Of a DNA stretch of 5,752 nt, positions 1 to 5,727 are shown in pieces (position 1 is the first letter of the stretch; every line of letters begins with the position of its first letter). Where the stretch lies: contig CAYRIF010000252.1 of assembly GCA_964424205.1 (NCBI GenBank), positions 1-5,752 of the forward strand, read 5' to 3'. Source of the stretch: CAYRIF01 sp964424205 (GTDB lineage: Bacteria > Bacteroidota > Bacteroidia > Cytophagales > Cyclobacteriaceae). The translations under genes were made by a program, and so were the position numbers. Under the pieces are notes generated by a model. The model was not told the origin of the DNA. It worked only from the letters and a program-made list of their open reading frames with translations, and made no database searches.

Positions 1-2
1 TG

Positions 3-665
3 AAAGGAATTTTCAGAAACAATGAAGAAAATTTCAAAATAGTGGTCAGTGAAAAAGAAGGAAACCTATTCATCAGGGAAGAATCAAAAAGTAGCATTAG
101 CGTTGCTTTTGGCTCCTACTCAGAAACCTATAAAATAATCATTGAAGTTCCCGCTACTGTAAGTTTGAATTTGCATGGCGATGACGACGATTATATCATC
201 AAACGGATTAATGGAACGATCAATATATATGGTGACGATGGCGATGTAGAGATTTTGAGTTGTAGAAGCAAAAAAATTACCATTGATTTGAAAGATGGGG
301 ATGTGAAAATCCAAGCTGGTCGAGGAAGCTTAATTGTAGATTTGGACGATGGAGATTTGACTGCCAATGCATGTGATTTTACAAATATGGAAATAGCGGT
401 AAATGATGGATACCTTGATATAGAAACTTCCCTGAATGATAAAGGTGCCTACCATGTAGGAACAGATGATGGGGATGTAAAAATATACATCACAAAAGGA
501 GGTGGTACATTTGAAGTTAGGCATGACGATGGTCGGGTACGGGCATCTTCCTCTTTTAACAATTCGTTCGCCAGTGAACGTAAACACAAATTCCAGCTAG
601 TAGGTGGGCGAGCACAAGTATTCATAAAAACCAATGATGGGGATGTACGGTTGGAAACGAATTGA
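3..665 (+). CDS. DUF4097-like beta-solenoid protein, 5'-truncated by window edge
   Basis: The reading frame is open from base 3, so the gene starts outside the window. The GTG at position 42 is an internal Val codon, not a convincing start. The visible 220 residues carry a repeated Asp-Gly motif (DDGDV, KDGDV, DDGDL, NDGYL, DDGDV, DDGRV, NDGDV). Numbered from the Val at base 42, the Asp of each DG lies at 66, 85, 103, 122, 143, 163 and 199, a period of 18-21 residues with one double step. An acidic GDDDD run about 19 residues earlier looks like a further turn. Alternating hydrophobic positions around the motifs suggest short beta strands. This is typical of DUF4097/putative-adhesin beta-helix proteins, which in Bacteroidota are often exported or membrane-anchored. 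The missing N-terminus could hold a signal peptide or a membrane segment. No catalytic motif is visible. Family placement is by pattern; the biological role is unknown. Confidence 0.8.
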   Translation, partial: KGIFRNNEENFKIVVSEKEGNLFIREESKSSISVAFGSYSETYKIIIEVPATVSLNLHGDDDDYIIKRINGTINIYGDDGDVEILSCRSKKITIDLKDGDVKIQAGRGSLIVDLDDGDLTANACDFTNMEIAVNDGYLDIETSLNDKGAYHVGTDDGDVKIYITKGGGTFEVRHDDGRVRASSSFNNSFASERKHKFQLVGGRAQVFIKTNDGDVRLETN

Positions 666-669
666 ATCA

Positions 670-1056
670 CTACCCAATGGCAGCATTCATAATCAACCTA
701 GAATCTTCCAAAGCCGCTGTTCGATCTTTGGCATTTTCTTTATAGGTTTTTGTTTGCAGCATTTGCAACATTGCCATTCGCGAGGGATATTCAACAATTA
801 GTATTTTGTCCCAATCTTTGCTCTCTGATCCTATGAGTGTTTGAAGGGTTTTACCCATAAAGATTACTTTTGCGCCTACTTCAGCAATGAGTGGCGCTGT
901 TTTCTGTGCATATTGATTATACATTGCTTCGCCTGTCATATTTCCATAGTCTGCCGTTTCTTTAAATTTTAGTAAATTCAGCATGACAATCGGTCCTTGG
1001 TGTGTACTTTGAACAAACTTATTGAGTTGATTTTCTGTTGGTGAAATATAATTCAT
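670..1056 (-). CDS. DUF1330 family protein (small dimeric alpha/beta-barrel type)
   Basis: This complete 128-residue protein starts at an ATG (complement of 1054-1056) and ends with TAG. It matches the DUF1330 pattern in three places: an N-terminal strand GPIVMLNLLKF (residues 21-31), a central WDKILIVEYPSR (82-93), and a C-terminal Y..NAKDRTAALEDSRLI block (105-122). Proteins of this family fold as ferredoxin-like dimeric alpha/beta barrels, related to stress-response and monooxygenase-like barrels. Most have no assigned reaction. There is no signal peptide or membrane segment, so it should be cytoplasmic. It is convergent with the solenoid gene (4 bp between stops) and divergent from the molybdopterin oxidoreductase gene, so it is probably transcribed alone. 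No exact TAnnTTTG promoter is visible on this strand in the 78-bp divergent gap, and no Shine-Dalgarno sequence precedes the start. The family call is firm; the function is not known. Confidence 0.85.
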   Translation of the reverse strand: MNYISPTENQLNKFVQSTHQGPIVMLNLLKFKETADYGNMTGEAMYNQYAQKTAPLIAEVGAKVIFMGKTLQTLIGSESKDWDKILIVEYPSRMAMLQMLQTKTYKENAKDRTAALEDSRLIMNAAIG

Positions 1057-1061
1057 AGTTT

Positions 1062-1069
1062 TAAATTTG
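1062..1069 (+). promoter_or_regulatory. Candidate Bacteroidota promoter (-7 element) for the molybdopterin oxidoreductase
   Basis: TAAATTTG matches the Bacteroidota -7 consensus TAnnTTTG exactly. A TTG triplet at 1038-1040 lies 21 bases upstream, a workable spacing for the -33 element, although it falls inside the start of the minus-strand DUF1330 gene. Transcription would begin near 1074-1076, giving a leader of about 60 nt before the ATG at 1135. The region is AT-rich, so a chance match is possible. Confidence 0.4.
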
Positions 1070-1134
1070 TAGTTTGTCCCAATATAAATTAAATTATTGT
1101 TTTTTTAGTTCAAAAAATAACTGAATATTTAAAT

Positions 1135-3258
1135 ATGCCATCTAACATCCACTACCGTACCTGCAATTTATGTGAAGCCATGTGTGGCTTAGCCATTGAG
1201 ACAGAAGGCTCAGAAATACTATCAATTAAAGGTGACAAGCAAGACCCTTTTAGCAAAGGACATATTTGCCCTAAAGCAATGGGTCTAAAAGACATTTACC
1301 TTGACAAAGATAGACTTAAACGTCCGGTAAAACGTACAGAAAATGGTTGGGAAGAAATTAGTTGGGAAGAGGCCTACGCTGAGGTAGTGACAAACCTCAT
1401 AAAAATTCAAGAAGCGCATGGGAAAAATTCCATCGGGGTGTACTTAGGCAACCCAGTCGTTCACAATAGCGGCACCATGCTTTCTGGTGCTTCATTTTAC
1501 AAAACGCTAAAAACAAAGTATCGGTATTCCGCTACCTCTGTAGATCAATTGCCACATCATTTTGCCTCGTACTACATGTTTGGTCATCAGCTCATGATGC
1601 CCGTTCCAGATATTGATCGCACGCAATTTATATTGATTTTGGGAGGAAATCCGTTGGTGTCGAATGGTAGTATCATGACCACCCCAGACGTAAAAAACCG
1701 TTTGAAAGCAATACAGAAAAATGGAGGGAAAATTGTGGTCATCGATCCTAGAAAAACTGAAACCGCCAAACTTGCCAATGAGCATTTGTCTATAAAACCA
1801 GGTACGGATGTCTATTTACTGTTGGGACTTATTGCTGTGATATTTGAAGAAGGATTGGTAAATCTAGGGAGGTTAGCGGAATTTACAGATGGACTAGAAT
1901 CAATAAAAAAATTAGTCAATCAATTTTCCTTAGACAACATTGAAAGCATCACAGGTGTTTCTGCTGAGGAGGTAAAATCTCTTGCCAAAGAATTTTGCGC
2001 CGCCAAAACCGCTGTAGTTTATGGCAGAATGGGCGTTTCAGTACAGGCACACGGGGGACATTGCCAGTGGCTCGTCAATGTAATCAATATCATCACAGGA
2101 AATTTGGATAATCCAGGAGGCGCTATGTTTACCACGCCGGCATTTGACCTTCTTGCACCAGAAAGAGCAGGAAGCAGAGCCAAATGGTTTAGTAAGACTA
2201 GGAAACTACCGGAATTTAATGGGGAGCTTCCAGTATGTACGATGGCAGAAGATATTTTAAATCAAGAAGGAGAAGATAGCATCAAAGCAATGGTCACTGT
2301 AGCCGGAAACCCGATACTTTCTACACCCAATGGCAATCAGTTAGAAAAAGCATTGGGTAACCTCGATTTCATGGTTTCATTTGATATATATATTAATGAA
2401 ACGAGTCGATTTGCTAATATTATTTTGCCTCCTACCACTGGATTAGAAACTTCACACTACGATTTGGTGTTCAATATTTTTGCGGTCAGAAATGTCACCA
2501 AATTTTCTGAAGCATTATTTCCACCTGCAAAAGGTGCTAAGCATGATTATGAAATTTTAAAAGATCTGACCGATAAAATGAACGTCGCCCAAGGTATGGA
2601 AATAGATAAAAAATACATGACCCCTAATCAAAAAATAGACTTAGGATTAAAGTATGGTCACTATGGAATGCAAGCAAATTCAGACGCCTCTTTTTCGGAA
2701 TTGAGTCTAGAAACATTAAAAAGTAATCCGCACGGTATAGATCTTGGAGCACTTAAATCTCGATTACCGGATAGGTTGTTTACCGATAATAAAAGAATCC
2801 AGCTAGCACCAAAAATTTTATTGGAAGATATGAAAAGGGTTTTAAGTGATTACAATGACCTTTCAAATAAAACAAATAATCAGCTATACCTTATTGGCAG
2901 AAGAAATTTACGGACTAATAACTCATGGATGCACAACAGCGAACGACTGGTCAAAAACAATAAGTGCACCTTGCTCATGCATCCAATTGATGCGACCGGA
3001 CTAAGTCTAAATGACAATGATATGGTCACTGTAGAAACTAGTGTTGGAAAAGTTTCTATTCCGATAGAAATTACTGAAGACATTATGAAAGGAGTAGTTA
3101 GCATTCCGCATGGGTGGGGACACAATCGTAATAATACTCAAATGGAAGTTGCCAATCAAAATCCTGGAGTGAGCATTAATGACCTGACTGATAATCTACA
3201 GATTGATGAGTTAACTGGAAATGCGGTACTGAATGGCGTGCCTGTGAAGGTTTATTAG
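1135..3258 (+). CDS. Molybdopterin-dependent oxidoreductase (DMSO reductase superfamily), orphan catalytic subunit
   Basis: This complete 707-residue protein is a bis-MGD molybdenum (or tungsten) oxidoreductase with an N-terminal [4Fe-4S] cluster. The cluster cysteines are C10, C13, C17 and C45 (CxxCxxxC, then C after 27 residues). K47, two residues after the last Cys, matches the conserved Lys that links cluster and pterin in formate dehydrogenase H-type enzymes. Further family features are GGNPL at 170-174, the GRMGVSVQAHGG and TGNLDNPGGA blocks (297-330), AGNPILSTPNG (390-400), FANIILPP (426-433), and a C-terminal dinucleotide-binding domain from about residue 582 (LIGRRN.RTNNSWMHN). At the position usually holding the metal ligand, the sequence reads TSVDQLP with D137, so neither Cys nor Sec. 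There is no Tat signal, so the enzyme should be cytoplasmic. No FeS, membrane or chaperone subunit gene is adjacent. The substrate cannot be told from sequence. The start is the first in-frame ATG, just ahead of the cluster motif; no Shine-Dalgarno sequence is seen. Confidence 0.93.
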   Translation: MPSNIHYRTCNLCEAMCGLAIETEGSEILSIKGDKQDPFSKGHICPKAMGLKDIYLDKDRLKRPVKRTENGWEEISWEEAYAEVVTNLIKIQEAHGKNSIGVYLGNPVVHNSGTMLSGASFYKTLKTKYRYSATSVDQLPHHFASYYMFGHQLMMPVPDIDRTQFILILGGNPLVSNGSIMTTPDVKNRLKAIQKNGGKIVVIDPRKTETAKLANEHLSIKPGTDVYLLLGLIAVIFEEGLVNLGRLAEFTDGLESIKKLVNQFSLDNIESITGVSAEEVKSLAKEFCAAKTAVVYGRMGVSVQAHGGHCQWLVNVINIITGNLDNPGGAMFTTPAFDLLAPERAGSRAKWFSKTRKLPEFNGELPVCTMAEDILNQEGEDSIKAMVTVAGNPILSTPNGNQLEKALGNLDFMVSFDIYINETSRFANIILPPTTGLETSHYDLVFNIFAVRNVTKFSEALFPPAKGAKHDYEILKDLTDKMNVAQGMEIDKKYMTPNQKIDLGLKYGHYGMQANSDASFSELSLETLKSNPHGIDLGALKSRLPDRLFTDNKRIQLAPKILLEDMKRVLSDYNDLSNKTNNQLYLIGRRNLRTNNSWMHNSERLVKNNKCTLLMHPIDATGLSLNDNDMVTVETSVGKVSIPIEITEDIMKGVVSIPHGWGHNRNNTQMEVANQNPGVSINDLTDNLQIDELTGNAVLNGVPVKVY

Positions 3259-3259
3259 C

Positions 3260-3280
3260 AAAAGTATAAAACACTTTTTT
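3260..3280 (+). terminator. Weak candidate intrinsic terminator after the molybdopterin oxidoreductase
   Basis: Two bases after the TAG stop, AAAAGT (3260-3265) can pair with ACTTTT (3273-3278) around a 7-nt loop, followed by two more T. The stem has only one G-C pair, so it would be unstable. It is listed because position and T-run fit, but it could be chance in AT-rich DNA. Confidence 0.25.
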
Positions 3281-3326
3281 GGACATATAATAATAGCATA
3301 ATCTTTCAAGATATTAACATCTTTTC

Positions 3327-3334
3327 TAACTTTG
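3327..3334 (+). promoter_or_regulatory. Bacteroidota-type promoter for the marC-rnhA pair
   Basis: TAACTTTG followed by CG is an exact match to the TAnnTTTG -7 consensus of the Bacteroidota primary sigma factor. A partial -33 element (TTTC at 3304-3307, against TTTG) lies 19 bases upstream. Transcription would start near 3339-3342, leaving about 20 nt before the marC-like ATG at 3361. This is the clearest promoter in the window. Confidence 0.6.
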
Positions 3335-3360
3335 CGCAAAAGTAAGAACATGCAAATATT

Positions 3361-3957
3361 ATGGACATAATCACCGAATCATTTAATGCGCTTTCATTCA
3401 AAGCGACCTTATCGGTTTCGCTAATTTTATTTTCGGTGATAGATATTGTTGGCAGCATTCCCATCATTTTTGACCTTCGCAAAAAAACAGGCACCATAGA
3501 ATCTGGCAAGGCTACCATTGCTGCTGGGGCGCTCATGGTGATTTTTCTTTTTTTAGGAGAGGTGTTGTTAGAACTTTTCGGAATTGACATTGCTTCTTTT
3601 GCCGTAGCAGGTGGAATTATCATTTTTCTTTTGGGGCTAGAAATGATATTAGACAGGCATATTTTCACCAATGAACCGCATGTGGGCAGCAGCAGTTCCA
3701 TCGTTCCACTTGCATTTCCTTTGTTGGCAGGGGCTGGCACCATGACTACTATCCTTTCTTTGAAAGCGGAGTATCATGCCATCAATTTACTCGTTGGAAT
3801 TATCGTCAATCTCATTGTTATTTATGTCGTGTTAAAAACTTCTAAGTGGACGGAACAAAAAATTGGCGAAACAGGTGTCAATATTCTTAGGAAAGTATTT
3901 GGTATCATTCTACTGTCCATTGCCATCAAACTTATTAAAACCAATATATTCTTATGA
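3361..3957 (+). CDS. MarC family (UPF0056) integral membrane protein
   Basis: This complete 198-residue, very hydrophobic protein has about six predicted membrane segments, near residues 12-38, 50-72, 77-95, 113-133, 139-159 and 175-193. The family signature is clear: an early SVIDIVGSIPIIFDL stretch, then VAGGIIIFLLGLEMI, and the Pro/Gly-rich PLAFPLLAGAGTMTT at 117-130. Length fits the family's usual 190-220. MarC was once linked to multiple antibiotic resistance in E. coli, but that role was not upheld, and transport activity and substrate remain unknown. It acts in the inner membrane. The ATG at 3361 is the first in-frame ATG after a stop at 3343-3345. A second, out-of-frame ATG at 3350 opens a six-codon ORF that overlaps the start. 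The 3' end overlaps rnhA by four bases (ATGA), so the two genes are probably co-transcribed and translationally coupled. Their functional link is not obvious. Confidence 0.9.
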   Translation: MDIITESFNALSFKATLSVSLILFSVIDIVGSIPIIFDLRKKTGTIESGKATIAAGALMVIFLFLGEVLLELFGIDIASFAVAGGIIIFLLGLEMILDRHIFTNEPHVGSSSSIVPLAFPLLAGAGTMTTILSLKAEYHAINLLVGIIVNLIVIYVVLKTSKWTEQKIGETGVNILRKVFGIILLSIAIKLIKTNIFL

Positions 3958-4415
3958 TTACAATTTATACAGATGGCTCGTCCCGAGGAAATCCTGGACC
4001 AGGAGGCTATGGAGTGGTGCTGAAATTTAAGGAACATCGCAAAGAAATGTCTCAGGGATTCAGAAAGACCACCAATAACCGCATGGAATTAATGGCGGTG
4101 ATTGTAGGGCTCGAAACTTTGAAACACGCGGGAAGTCCCGTTACTATTTATTCTGATTCCAAATACGTGATTGATTCTGTAGAAAAAGGATGGCTTTGGG
4201 GATGGATAAAAAAAGGCTTCAAAAAGAAAAAAAATGCTGACCTTTGGAAAAGGTTTGTTCCGGCTTATAAAAAACATAAAGTGACGTTCGTTTGGGTGAA
4301 AGGACACGCTGGGGTTGAAGAGAATGAAATCTGTGACCAACTAGCCGTAAATGCAGCCATGGGTGGAAATTTACTAATTGACACTGCTTTTGAAGAAGGA
4401 ATTAATGATTTTTGA
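3954..4415 (+). CDS. rnhA: Ribonuclease HI
   Basis: This complete 153-residue protein, close to the 155 of E. coli RNase HI, degrades the RNA strand of RNA-DNA hybrids (R-loops, Okazaki primers) in the cytoplasm using Mg2+ or Mn2+. All catalytic residues are visible: D7 in YTDGSSRGNPGPGGYG, E45 in NNRMELMAV, D68 in YSDSKYV, H118 in WVKGHAG and D128 in NEICDQLA. The 10-residue H118-D128 spacing equals that of the E. coli H124-D134 pair. A strongly basic insertion, WIKKGFKKKKNADLWKR (84-100), matches the substrate-binding basic protrusion of the bacterial type-I enzyme. There is no N-terminal hybrid-binding domain. The ATG overlaps the marC-like stop as ATGA, so translation is probably coupled and no separate promoter is needed. 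No strong terminator hairpin is seen in the 109 bp after it. Confidence 0.96.
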   Translation: MITIYTDGSSRGNPGPGGYGVVLKFKEHRKEMSQGFRKTTNNRMELMAVIVGLETLKHAGSPVTIYSDSKYVIDSVEKGWLWGWIKKGFKKKKNADLWKRFVPAYKKHKVTFVWVKGHAGVEENEICDQLAVNAAMGGNLLIDTAFEEGINDF

Positions 4416-4492
4416 CCATCTCTTTACAAAAGAAAACCTTACACCAGTGCGTTAAGCCTATTTTTTGATTTTTTGTTTCTTTCTAATTTCTA

Positions 4493-4500
4493 TAAAATTG
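4493..4500 (+). promoter_or_regulatory. Candidate promoter for the rhodanese gene
   Basis: TAAAATTG differs from TAnnTTTG at one base. A TTTG at 4472-4475 lies 17 bases upstream and could serve as the -33 element. A start near 4505 would leave a leader of about 20 nt before the ATG at 4525. The 4416-4524 gap is otherwise AT-rich with T-runs and holds no other signal that I can support. Confidence 0.3.
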
Positions 4501-4524
4501 TACCTCACTAAAATTAGCTATAAT

Positions 4525-4866
4525 ATGGAAACTTATGTTAGCCTCAAAGCAAAAGAATTTGTTAATCAATTAATAAACGATCAAAATGCAATTCTGTTAG
4601 ATGTCAGAACAAGTTCTGAATTTAACAATGAACACATCGCTAATGCCATTCTCGCACCGCGTTTTGAAACTATCCTTACTGATTTTGACAAAAACAAAAA
4701 CTACTATGTTCATTGCAGAGTTGGTGGTAGATGCGCTATTGTAGCGCACAAAATGGTCAATGCTGGATTTCGAAATGTGTTTAACCTCAATGATAACCTC
4801 GAAACAATGATATTGGAACTTGAAAAAGTAGCGCCCCCTAATTTTACAATAATCAGAGCAGCTTAG
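4525..4866 (+). CDS. Single-domain rhodanese-like sulfurtransferase
   Basis: This 113-residue protein is a single rhodanese domain. The CH2A-like LLDVRTSSEFNNEHIANAI lies at 24-42. The active-site loop YVHCRVGGRC has the persulfide-carrying Cys at C64 in a six-residue loop (CRVGGR), the size typical of sulfur, not phosphate or arsenate, chemistry. A helix after the loop (AIVAHKMVNAGF) and FNLNDNLETMI close the domain. Such enzymes shuttle sulfane sulfur to cyanide, thiols or sulfur-carrier proteins; the partner here is unknown. It is slightly divergent, with FNLNDNLETM where many relatives have a GG.xxW motif. I chose ATG 4525; a frame extension to a TTG at 4465 would add 20 hydrophobic residues encoded by intergenic-like DNA. 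That extension could mimic a signal peptide, so a periplasmic form is not fully excluded. It is probably transcribed alone; 34 bp separate it from trmN6. Confidence 0.88.
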   Translation: METYVSLKAKEFVNQLINDQNAILLDVRTSSEFNNEHIANAILAPRFETILTDFDKNKNYYVHCRVGGRCAIVAHKMVNAGFRNVFNLNDNLETMILELEKVAPPNFTIIRAA

Positions 4867-4889
4867 CTCCAAGTCATTCTGAAATTTAG

Positions 4890-4897
4890 TATTTTCG
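4890..4897 (+). promoter_or_regulatory. Weak candidate -7 element immediately before trmN6
   Basis: TATTTTCG matches TAnnTTTG except for one T-to-C change. No good TTG is seen at the -33 distance. If it is used, transcription would begin at or near the ATG at 4901, giving a leaderless or nearly leaderless mRNA. Read-through from the rhodanese gene, 34 bp upstream, is the alternative. Confidence 0.25.
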
Positions 4898-4900
4898 TGA

Positions 4901-5611
4901 ATGGCAAATCAGTATTTCCAGTTTAAGGAATTTACCGTTAATCAGGACAAGTGTGCGATGAAAGTATGTACAGATGCTTGTATTCTTGGTGCTTATACCA
5001 ATAATGAAAATTTAAAAAGAGCATTAGATATTGGCACAGGAACGGGGCTGCTAAGTCTTATGCTAGCACAAAAATCTGATTCCCCCATCGACGCCGTTGA
5101 AATAAATGAAGAGGCTTACACACAAGCCTGTGAAAACGTTAACAACGCCCCTTGGCAAAAGCAAATACAAGTCCATCACAGTAGTATTCAGCATTTTTCT
5201 AAAAACACCAAGGAACAATACGATTTTATAATTTCAAATCCCCCATTTTATCAAAATCACTTACAGTCTAATACACCTTCTAAAAATACAGCACATCATA
5301 CGGCATCGCTATCTCAAAAATCACTACTATTTTGTGTAGATAAACTACTAACCAACCAAGGGAAATTTGTCGTGCTTTTACCAAAATCACAATCAGAGCA
5401 ATTTGAAGAATTGGCAAAAAATCACCAATTATATATTTCTGAAAAACTTCTAATCAGGGATAGGGTGGCTTCAACAAACATCAAAATCATTACAACTTAT
5501 CAAAGAAAGAAAAGCAATTTCATCACGAAAGAATTAATTATAAAAGGGGATGATGGGAGTTATAGTGCAGATTTTATTGCGCTGTTAAAGGATTATTATC
5601 TTCACCTATAG
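4901..5611 (+). CDS. trmN6: tRNA1(Val) (adenine(37)-N6)-methyltransferase, TrmN6/YfiC family
   Basis: This complete 236-residue SAM-dependent class I methyltransferase matches the E. coli YfiC type (about 245 residues), which methylates N6 of A37 in tRNA1(Val). The N-terminus FQFKEFTVNQDKCAMKVCTDACILGAY (6-32) is the characteristic family lead-in, with the conserved FKxFTVxQ and TDacLLGA-like parts. SAM motif I is LDIGTGTGLLSL (42-53), with D43 opening it. An acidic residue, E67 in AVEIN, is suited to bind the ribose. The amino-methyltransferase catalytic motif is NPPFY (113-117), in IISNPPFYQNH. The C-terminal half (strands FVVLLP and IKIITTY) completes the Rossmann fold. It should act in the cytoplasm on tRNA. 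The ATG at 4901 is chosen because the conserved lead-in begins five residues later. No Shine-Dalgarno sequence is seen. HemK/PrmC-like and RsmC-like enzymes share NPPxY, but the N-terminal lead-in favours TrmN6. Confidence 0.9.
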   Translation: MANQYFQFKEFTVNQDKCAMKVCTDACILGAYTNNENLKRALDIGTGTGLLSLMLAQKSDSPIDAVEINEEAYTQACENVNNAPWQKQIQVHHSSIQHFSKNTKEQYDFIISNPPFYQNHLQSNTPSKNTAHHTASLSQKSLLFCVDKLLTNQGKFVVLLPKSQSEQFEELAKNHQLYISEKLLIRDRVASTNIKIITTYQRKKSNFITKELIIKGDDGSYSADFIALLKDYYLHL

Positions 5612-5637
5612 CAAGCCTTTTTATCTGCAATATTTTG

Positions 5638-5721
5638 CATGGTCTGTGTCCTCACCATAGTCATTAACTTAGTCAAATTTAAAGGTGTTTTTTTCTCATT
5701 TCTCCATGTTCTGTGTCTCAC
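5638..5721. repeat. Imperfect direct repeat pair (18 and 17 bp)
   Basis: The copy at 5638-5655 (CATGGTCTGTGTCCTCAC) and the copy at 5705-5721 (CATGTTCTGTGTCTCAC) agree except for one G/T change and one missing C. They are 49 bases apart, in the same orientation, and both lie in non-coding DNA after trmN6. Confidence 0.6.
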
Positions 5722-5727
5722 AGAACA
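5707..5727. repeat. Perfect 9-bp inverted repeat with 3-nt loop
   Basis: TGTTCTGTG (5707-5715) and CACAGAACA (5719-5727) are exact reverse complements around a TCT spacer. It could form a compact hairpin or serve as a dyad protein-binding site. It is not followed by a T-run, so it is not a typical intrinsic terminator. The left arm also forms part of the second copy of the direct repeat. Confidence 0.7.

Noticed and set aside
120..670. Three minus-strand open frames opposite the solenoid gene (120-314, 330-587, 449-670)
   Set aside because: They overlap each other and a well-supported repeat protein. The repetitive GAT/GGG codons leave the opposite strand free of stops. No domain features are seen.
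1057..1134. Promoter for the minus-strand DUF1330 gene
   Set aside because: The reverse strand of this gap has a TATTTTTTG-like stretch near 1111-1121, but its spacing is off by one from TAnnTTTG and there is no clear -33 element. It is too weak to annotate.
1507..1785. Minus-strand open frames inside the molybdopterin oxidoreductase gene (also 1587-1778 and 2880-3125)
   Set aside because: All lie within a continuous gene with conserved motifs on the other strand. They are shadow frames with no recognisable features.
3286..3291. TATAAT, an E. coli-style -10 box, before the marC-like gene
   Set aside because: The window looks like Bacteroidota, whose primary sigma factor uses TAnnTTTG. There is no matching -35, and the exact TAACTTTG at 3327 is a better promoter.
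3306..3743. 145-residue open frame on the minus strand opposite the marC-like gene
   Set aside because: It lies opposite a clear MarC family gene, has low-complexity Ser/Lys/Pro-rich composition and matches no family I recognise. It is a shadow frame.
4438..4457. Possible terminator hairpin after rnhA (CTTA...TAAG, followed by a T-run at 4461)
   Set aside because: Only four A/T-rich pairs form around a mismatched loop. The T-run fits, but the stem is too weak to support a call.
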